Below the pieces are notes generated by a model. That model was not told where the DNA came from. It was given only the letters and a program-made list of their open reading frames with translations, and did no database searches. Below, piece after piece: positions 58,566 through 64,000 of a stretch of DNA of 64,000 nt. The position numbers and the translations under genes were made by a program. Numbering within the stretch: the first letter of the stretch is position 1; each line of letters begins with the position of its first letter. Source of the stretch: Marseilla massiliensis (GTDB lineage: Bacteria; Bacteroidota; Bacteroidia; Bacteroidales; Bacteroidaceae); contig NZ_JACJJG010000003.1 of NCBI RefSeq assembly GCF_016899855.1, forward strand, positions 1-64,000, given 5' to 3'.

Positions 58566-58691
58566 TTATTTATCTTCATTATAAGGTTGTCTCTTTACTT
58601 TAGATTTAGACAAATGCTTTTTCTTGCGTAACCATTCAGCTTTACGTTTTTCATATTCTGCCTGATGTCTTTCAAGAAAATTATCTGCCAT
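58566..58691 (-). CDS. Small basic protein (41 residues)
   Basis: Begins MADNFLERHQAEYEKRK and is strongly basic, with LRKKKHLSKSKVKRQ in its second half. The ATG overlaps the last 11 bases of the DUF4270 gene, so it is probably translated by coupling. Its reading frame and start look like those of short Bacteroidota proteins beginning MADN-x-LE that I have seen without an assigned function. It could be a nucleic-acid-binding peptide; that is a guess from charge alone. Confidence 0.62.
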   Translation of the reverse strand: MADNFLERHQAEYEKRKAEWLRKKKHLSKSKVKRQPYNEDK

Positions 58692-60195
58692 CGTTATGAT
58701 TAAATTTACTATATACAACAGTCAAAGTTATCGGTGCATTGGGGTTTGCGCTTCCACCAACAAGACGTGTACTCGTAAGACTCATATCATGGACAACTTT
58801 AACAATCTGGCTTGAACTATTCGTTGTCACTGATACAGGAATTATTACTACCTTATTCCAATTCTCATGTTCATCAATCCAATTGGGATTATCTGCCAAT
58901 CCCGTATTTTTCGCATTATACATTGACGATATCATGCCGGAAATATTATCAAATGTATAAGTATTGTAATTATGTGCGGAAGATGAAGATGCACCGTCAT
59001 AAGTGGCAATGAACGATCTTTGGTAATCAACAATATCCTCGTTCTCAAAGAAACTGTTAATACTGTCACTTGGTATCATCAACAATGTAGTCGGGACATC
59101 CAAGGCATATTCACTGTGGGTCTTATTATTGAGTCGTGTAAGTACAAGTTTTGCAGTATTCAATGTATCGTTCTCGTGTCCACGTCTGACCTCATCCACT
59201 GGCAAAGTAAGTTCAGTGAATATTGCTGACGGTGTCTTAAGGTATGTACATGTGTTATCTTCGGCCAGATTATCTAATGATTTATCATCATTAACTATAT
59301 TGGTTGTCTGCAGCACTTCTTCAGTACCTGCGAACGTAGAGGTACCTATATATGTTGAATCACTCTTGTATTTAAAATATATGTTCAACTGACTGACCGA
59401 TACATATGCCATTGAACCCAATCCATCATTAATTTCAAAATAAAATCCGGGGCATACATTATGTATAAAATTATACGAATTCTTAAAATATTCGGGATTC
59501 TCATAATACTTGCGCATTATGTAAGTACCAAAATTATTATATGTCTTTCCGTTTTTGTCTGTGTACGGCTGATTTAAATTAATTTTGATATTTGGGGTAT
59601 AAGAACTTTCGTCAGCCCTTTCATCGTCACTAATGCTGAGGTCAACAAGAGTATAAGTTTTGTTGATTTTCATGCCGTCATTACCGACATATTCCTCTTT
59701 AGGATCGAAATTAGAATAATATTTCTTATTCTCCTCCATTGGCTTGGACATCTCATAAGCCGTCATATTCATTGTGGCTAAAGAATCACCATAGTAGCTG
59801 GTATAAAAAAGGCGGATATGGCATGAATCTGCAACAATTTTATTTATCATATCCTCCCTTGAGTCATTTTCATTAAATGCTTCAGAAAGACTTGCGATGC
59901 TGTCAATTTCGGGCAGTTCATAATCCTCAAGTGTTCCAAATTGAGCCATAAAATCGCAGGTAATATAATTACCTGTTTCCGGATCCTTGATTTTTCCAAG
60001 ATAGCCCGTCGTATTACGAGATAAAACAGAATCGACAACAACTGATTTTGAGGTGAGCTCAAAAGTATCAGTACTAACCTCAAGCATATCCATGTTATCC
60101 GTCAACGATGTACCTATTGTATCTGTAGTTTCGTCACATGCAGTAAACATCATCGCTGAGACAATTGTGACGACAGAAAAAAACTTTAACTTCAT
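58681..60195 (-). CDS. DUF4270 family lipoprotein
   Basis: 504 residues with a lipoprotein signal peptide ending at Cys 20 (MFTAC). The rest is a beta-rich exported domain with TIGTSL near the start of the mature protein and VDEVRRGHE, typical of DUF4270. These are surface or periplasmic lipoproteins of Bacteroidota with unknown role. The gene lies 40 bases after the starch-synthase-like gene in the same direction, next to divergent panC, an arrangement I associate with this order. Confidence 0.8.
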   Translation of the reverse strand: MKLKFFSVVTIVSAMMFTACDETTDTIGTSLTDNMDMLEVSTDTFELTSKSVVVDSVLSRNTTGYLGKIKDPETGNYITCDFMAQFGTLEDYELPEIDSIASLSEAFNENDSREDMINKIVADSCHIRLFYTSYYGDSLATMNMTAYEMSKPMEENKKYYSNFDPKEEYVGNDGMKINKTYTLVDLSISDDERADESSYTPNIKINLNQPYTDKNGKTYNNFGTYIMRKYYENPEYFKNSYNFIHNVCPGFYFEINDGLGSMAYVSVSQLNIYFKYKSDSTYIGTSTFAGTEEVLQTTNIVNDDKSLDNLAEDNTCTYLKTPSAIFTELTLPVDEVRRGHENDTLNTAKLVLTRLNNKTHSEYALDVPTTLLMIPSDSINSFFENEDIVDYQRSFIATYDGASSSSAHNYNTYTFDNISGMISSMYNAKNTGLADNPNWIDEHENWNKVVIIPVSVTTNSSSQIVKVVHDMSLTSTRLVGGSANPNAPITLTVVYSKFNHNDGR

Positions 60196-60235
60196 CTGGA
60201 TTATTTAAATCTAATGAACTAATATAATTTATTTT

Positions 60236-61051
60236 CTATTTACCTTCAATTACCTTATCATAAAAATCATCATAAACTTGACATACTTCGTCATCTGCAG
60301 GATTCGTCATCACTGGTAAACCTTTTTCTTCTGCATACTTAATTAATTCAGGATTAACATTTTTACCAGCATTCACAACCCCGTCAGAATAGTCTATTGC
60401 AAGTTTTTCCAATTCCATAAAACCAAAATCACTTCCATACTTATCAAGTATTTCAGGAGTTACATTCCTGAATGCAATGCTCTGTCTGAAATTAGCTCCA
60501 AGACTATCGTGCAATTCTTCAGAAAACAAAGACGTGACCACTTTTGTATTGGCAAAAGAAGGTTCATCCTGATATGCAGTCTTTATGTATAAAGGTATTA
60601 TTGAACACATCCATCCCTGACAATGTATGACATCTGGAATCCAACGAAGTTTTTTTACAGTTTCAAGCACACCACGCGCAAAGAACACAGCCCGTTCACC
60701 GTTGTCATCATATTCTTTGCCATTTTCATCAAAAGCCATGAGGCGCTTGGTGAAATAATCTTCGTTATCAATAAAATAAACCTGTATGCGAGTTGAAGGA
60801 ATGGAAGCTACTTTAATAATCAGCGGATGGTCAGTCTCGTCAATTATAAGCATCATTCGTGATAAACGGATGACTTCATGCAATTGTCCGCGGCGCTCAT
60901 TAATATTGCCCCATTTAGGCATGAATGTCCTTATCTCGTACCCTTTATCCTGAATAACTTGAGGTATCAAACGCCCTAAGTGCGACATCTCACTTTCAGG
61001 GACATAAGGGATAATTTCTTGATTTATAAATAATACCTTCTTTGCCTCCAT
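60236..61051 (-). CDS. Short glycogen/starch synthase-like protein
   Basis: 271 residues matching only the N-terminal GT5 domain of starch synthases: FINQEIIPYVPESEMSHLGR (the ADP-glucose loop region, with the usual Lys-x-Gly-Gly replaced) and IHCQGWMCSIIPLY. The C-terminal donor-binding domain of true glycogen synthases is absent, and the gene ends cleanly. It may be a regulator or a relic enzyme rather than an active synthase. A full-length GT4 candidate for glycogen synthesis is encoded at 33889-35160. Confidence 0.72.
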   Translation of the reverse strand: MEAKKVLFINQEIIPYVPESEMSHLGRLIPQVIQDKGYEIRTFMPKWGNINERRGQLHEVIRLSRMMLIIDETDHPLIIKVASIPSTRIQVYFIDNEDYFTKRLMAFDENGKEYDDNGERAVFFARGVLETVKKLRWIPDVIHCQGWMCSIIPLYIKTAYQDEPSFANTKVVTSLFSEELHDSLGANFRQSIAFRNVTPEILDKYGSDFGFMELEKLAIDYSDGVVNAGKNVNPELIKYAEEKGLPVMTNPADDEVCQVYDDFYDKVIEGK

Positions 61052-61071
61052 GATATAATTTTTTATCCTTG

Positions 61072-61079
61072 CAAAGGTA
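61072..61079 (-). promoter_or_regulatory. -7 box of starch-synthase-like gene
   Basis: The minus strand reads TACCTTTG, 20 bases before the ATG; -33 not clear. Confidence 0.5.
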
Positions 61080-61228
61080 CGAAAAAAGTTCGGAAAATAG
61101 GTACATTTTTTTGATAATTAGACAAAACCAACACCTTATTGGCATATTTTTTTAATTATTCTTCTTTATTTAAGAAAATTGTTGTTATTTTGCACGCCAA
61201 AATCAAAAGCATCGTAACATATATTATA

Positions 61229-62077
61229 ATGAAGCTTTTTCATACAATAGTCGAACTTCAGAATGCATTGTTTGACGACAGGAAAGAGGGTAAAAGCGTT
61301 GGACTTGTACCTACAATGGGGGCTCTCCATGAAGGTCATGCCTCATTAGTAAAAAAAAGTGTTGAAGATAATGACGTTACCGTTGTCTCGGTTTTTGTCA
61401 ATCCGACACAATTCAATGATCCAAAAGATTTAAATTCATATCCGAGAGATCTTGATGCAGACTGTAAATTACTGGAGAGTGTGGGAGCAAATTACGTATT
61501 TGCACCATCTGTAGACGAGATGTATCCATCACCTGACAATCGACATTTCGAGTTTCCTCCAGTTTCAACCGTGATGGAAGGTGCACATCGCCCAGGTCAT
61601 TTTAATGGAGTCTGCCAAGTTGTAAGCCGTTTGTTTTATATTGTCCATCCTGATAAGGCTTATTTCGGAGAGAAAGATTGGCAACAAATTGCAGTAGTAA
61701 AAGCAATGGTAAAGTCACTTGGTATAAATATAGAGATTGTTGAATGCCCTATTATTCGTGACAGTGACGGCCTCGCTAAATCATCCCGCAACACGTTGCT
61801 TTCTGCTGATGAAAGACGAATTGCACCGTCCATTTATAAATCATTGAAGGAAAGTGTTGATTACGCAAAAAATCATAGCGTGCAGGAAACGCATGACTAT
61901 GTAGTCAATAAAATCAATGCGGTTGACGGACTTGATGTCGAATATTTTGAAATAGTTGACGGAAACACTTTACAAGATATAAAAAATTGGGAAGACTCTG
62001 ATTATGTCGTTGGGTGCATAACCGTATATTGTGGGGCACGGCCTGTCAGGCTTATTGACCATATAAAATACCAATAA
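61229..62077 (+). CDS. panC: Pantothenate synthetase
   Basis: Joins pantoate and beta-alanine with ATP to make pantothenate. The 282-residue protein has the nucleotidyltransferase HIGH-like motif [23 protein letters not shown], the FGEKDWQQ segment and KSSRN (KMSKS-like). The ATG at 61229 matches the family N-terminus (MKLFHTI); a longer frame from 61139 adds 30 hydrophobic residues. panD follows after 32 bases. Confidence 0.95.
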   Translation: MKLFHTIVELQNALFDDRKEGKSVGLVPTMGALHEGHASLVKKSVEDNDVTVVSVFVNPTQFNDPKDLNSYPRDLDADCKLLESVGANYVFAPSVDEMYPSPDNRHFEFPPVSTVMEGAHRPGHFNGVCQVVSRLFYIVHPDKAYFGEKDWQQIAVVKAMVKSLGINIEIVECPIIRDSDGLAKSSRNTLLSADERRIAPSIYKSLKESVDYAKNHSVQETHDYVVNKINAVDGLDVEYFEIVDGNTLQDIKNWEDSDYVVGCITVYCGARPVRLIDHIKYQ

Positions 62078-62109
62078 TTTATACGTTACTGATATATAAA
62101 TATAATAAG

Positions 62110-62457
62110 ATGCTGATAGAAGTTTTAAAAAGCAAATTGCACTGTGTCCAAGTTACGGAAGCAAATCTTAATTATATGGGCAGTATAACTATTGATGAAG
62201 ACTTAATGGATGCAGCGAATCTTATTGCCGGTGAAAAAGTGCAAATAGTCAACAATAACAACGGCGAGAGATTTGAAACTTATATTATAAAAGGCACACG
62301 CGGTAGTGGTTGTATATGCTTGAACGGTGCAGCAGCAAGAAAATGTCAGGTTGGCGACACTGTTATTATAATAGCGTATGCACTGATGGATTTTGAAGAA
62401 GCAAAAACATATAAGCCAACTGTTGTTTTTCCGGAAAATAACAGAGTGGTAAAATAA
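62110..62457 (+). CDS. panD: Aspartate 1-decarboxylase proenzyme
   Basis: Makes beta-alanine from aspartate, supplying PanC. The 115-residue proenzyme shows the self-cleavage site Gly 24-Ser 25 in YMGSITID, where Ser 25 becomes the pyruvoyl group, and [13 protein letters not shown]. It is the second gene of panC-panD, followed by a strong terminator. Confidence 0.95.
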   Translation: MLIEVLKSKLHCVQVTEANLNYMGSITIDEDLMDAANLIAGEKVQIVNNNNGERFETYIIKGTRGSGCICLNGAAARKCQVGDTVIIIAYALMDFEEAKTYKPTVVFPENNRVVK

Positions 62458-62478
62458 CAAATGTAAAGTTTTAACACG

Positions 62479-62518
62479 AAAAAGACGGTTGTAGACAATC
62501 TACAACCGTCTTTTTTTT
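62479..62518. terminator. Bidirectional terminator between panD and pyk
   Basis: A perfect 17-bp stem (62479-62495 with 62499-62515) with a 3-base loop and a T-run of eight on the plus side; it separates two convergent genes. Confidence 0.93.
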
Positions 62519-62540
62519 ATAAATTGACTCAAACCTGAAT

Positions 62541-63986
62541 TTATCTGTATGTATTCGGAAGATGGAATTCATAAGAACGGTCAAAAACGTCTTTCACTGT
62601 ATTTATCTCCAAGAACGTAGTACCGCCACCTTTACCGAAACTTCCACTTAAATAAGCTATTTTATCTTCCATACGCAAATATCCTTTTTGACGAAGCATG
62701 CGTAGTGCTGCCAAAAACTGTTCCTGTGGACCTATCTGTTCATGCTGTGCAACAGGAATTACTCCATAACTCAGCGCTAACCACCTTTGCGTCTTTTCTT
62801 TATAGCATATTGCCAAAACCGGATTAGGCCCTCTAAATGCAGCCAGGTTTCTTGCTGTGAGTCCTGTCTTGCTATCTGTAATGATTCCTTTTACGCCAAG
62901 AACCTCGGTTGCTTCAATGGCATTTCGTGCCAAGAATTCAGTAACATCACAATTTTCACTAAGCTTAAAGTCAAAATCGTGATCATACATTTTGTCTTGC
63001 TCTGCCTGTTCCGCGATTGAAGCCATTGTCTTAACAGCTTCCACAGGATATTTGCCGGATGCAGTCTCACCACTCAACATTAATGCATCAGTTCGATAAT
63101 AAATTGCATTTGCTATGTCGGTAACTTCAGCACGCGTCGGCCGAGGGTTGTTTATCATCGTATGCAACATCTGTGTAGCAACGATAACCGGCTTCTTTGC
63201 AAGTCTGCACTTGCGGATTATCATTCGCTGGATTCCTGGAATCTTCTCTATCGGCACCTCTATTCCCAAATCCCCACGGGCAATCATTATTCCATAAGAA
63301 GCCTCAATAATTTCGTCTATATTGTCAACCCCTTCCTGATTTTCAATTTTAGATATAATCTTGATGTCGCTATTATGCTCGTCAAGAATCTTCTGCACAG
63401 CGAGCACGTCTTCTTTATTGCGGACAAAAGAGTGTGCAATGAAATCTATATCCTCTTCTATTGCAAGCAATATATTGCGCTTATCTTTTTCCGTAAGCGC
63501 AGGAAGATCTATATGAACACCAGGTACATTCACGCTTTTATGCGATCCTAATTGGCCATCATTCTGCACTTGGGCAACGACAGCCGGGCCATTGATCCCA
63601 ATGACTTTCATATCAATAGCACCGTCGTCAAACAGGATATCATCGCCGACATGTATGTCATCGGCAAAATTCTCATACGACAAATTGATAATATCGTGCT
63701 CAGTGTCCATTTCCGGACGCCCGAAAATCTTGACTACGTCTCCAGTCTTGTAATCTATTGGTGCGTCAGCTCCTGTTGTACGCACCTCAGGACCCTTGGT
63801 GTCGATAAGTATTCCCAAATGTCGGCTTACGGAACGTGTGTTTTTTATAATTTTACGGATTCCGTCGGGTGATGCATGGGCCGTATTCATTCTGACTATG
63901 TTCATTCCGGCATCAAACAACTGACGTATGAACTCGACGTCACACCTTTGGTCACTGATTGAAGCTACGATTTTTGTTTGTTTCAT
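62541..63986 (-). CDS. pyk: Pyruvate kinase
   Basis: Last glycolytic step, phosphoenolpyruvate plus ADP to pyruvate plus ATP. The 481-residue protein has MNIVRMNTAHA, ILIDTKGPEVR, the active-site run IISKIENQEGVDNIDEI with the catalytic Lys, MIARGDLGIE and KPVIVATQML. The C-terminal domain ends soon after the FGKGGGTTFLEI phosphate-loop region. The start lies 14 bases from the window edge, so its promoter is not visible. Confidence 0.95.
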   Translation of the reverse strand: MKQTKIVASISDQRCDVEFIRQLFDAGMNIVRMNTAHASPDGIRKIIKNTRSVSRHLGILIDTKGPEVRTTGADAPIDYKTGDVVKIFGRPEMDTEHDIINLSYENFADDIHVGDDILFDDGAIDMKVIGINGPAVVAQVQNDGQLGSHKSVNVPGVHIDLPALTEKDKRNILLAIEEDIDFIAHSFVRNKEDVLAVQKILDEHNSDIKIISKIENQEGVDNIDEIIEASYGIMIARGDLGIEVPIEKIPGIQRMIIRKCRLAKKPVIVATQMLHTMINNPRPTRAEVTDIANAIYYRTDALMLSGETASGKYPVEAVKTMASIAEQAEQDKMYDHDFDFKLSENCDVTEFLARNAIEATEVLGVKGIITDSKTGLTARNLAAFRGPNPVLAICYKEKTQRWLALSYGVIPVAQHEQIGPQEQFLAALRMLRQKGYLRMEDKIAYLSGSFGKGGGTTFLEINTVKDVFDRSYEFHLPNTYR

Positions 63987-64000
63987 CTTATGGATTTATA

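Overview
The window reads as chromosomal DNA of a Bacteroidales bacterium, most likely Prevotella in the broad sense. Evidence: an ATP synthase operon in the order D-C-(I-like)-B-E-F-H-A-G with a signal-peptide subunit a; a short primary sigma factor of about 290 residues; repeated Bacteroidota-type promoters (TTTG, 19-21 bases, TAnnTTTG); a methylmalonyl-CoA decarboxylase-type cluster; pyruvate:ferredoxin oxidoreductase; and a DUF4270 lipoprotein beside a short starch-synthase-like gene and panCD. The gene set fits an anaerobic, sugar-fermenting, glycogen-storing organism. No phage, insertion sequence, integrase, CRISPR array or resistance gene was seen.

Layout. 1-12.5 kb (+): acyl-CoA ligase, nhaD-pfkA, nine-gene ATP synthase operon. 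12.6-16.9 kb (-): two tRNA genes, uvrA, LysM glucosaminidase. 17.0-18.7 kb (+): thioesterase and zinc alcohol dehydrogenase. 18.9-25.4 kb (-): leuA-leuC-leuD-cimA-leuB behind a transcription attenuator, then dnaB. 27.5-29.9 kb (+): ispE, Nudix, rpoD. 29.9-40.4 kb (-): outer-membrane barrel with a helix-hairpin-helix domain, a glycogen/alpha-glucan operon (debranching enzyme, GT4, GH57), miaA with a lipid kinase, gapA. 41.4-44.1 kb (+): ArnT-like and ArnC/GtrB-like glycosyltransferases. 44.7-47.5 kb (-): GH43 enzyme and an orphan ATP-grasp-like protein. 47.8-52.6 kb (+): AAA ATPase, nifJ. 52.8-55.5 kb (-): short ComEC and a chimeric Tat-signal protein. 55.8-58.5 kb (+): mce, mmdA, small subunit, biotin carrier. 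58.6-61.1 kb (-): 41-residue protein, DUF4270 lipoprotein, short starch synthase. 61.2-62.5 kb (+): panC-panD. 62.5-64 kb (-): pyk.

Two observations stand out. First, seven long intergenic gaps hold the same kind of array: 3-7 degenerate tandem units with a 22-bp period. Each unit is an A-run, a 5-6 base variable core and a T-run about 10 bases on, and the cores of different units in one array are reverse complements of each other. I do not recognise this as a named element. Second, the leu operon leader encodes a 26-residue peptide with a block of Ile and Leu codons, followed by mutually exclusive antiterminator and terminator stems. This is a complete attenuator whose codons match an operon that makes leucine (leuA) and, by inference, isoleucine precursors (cimA).
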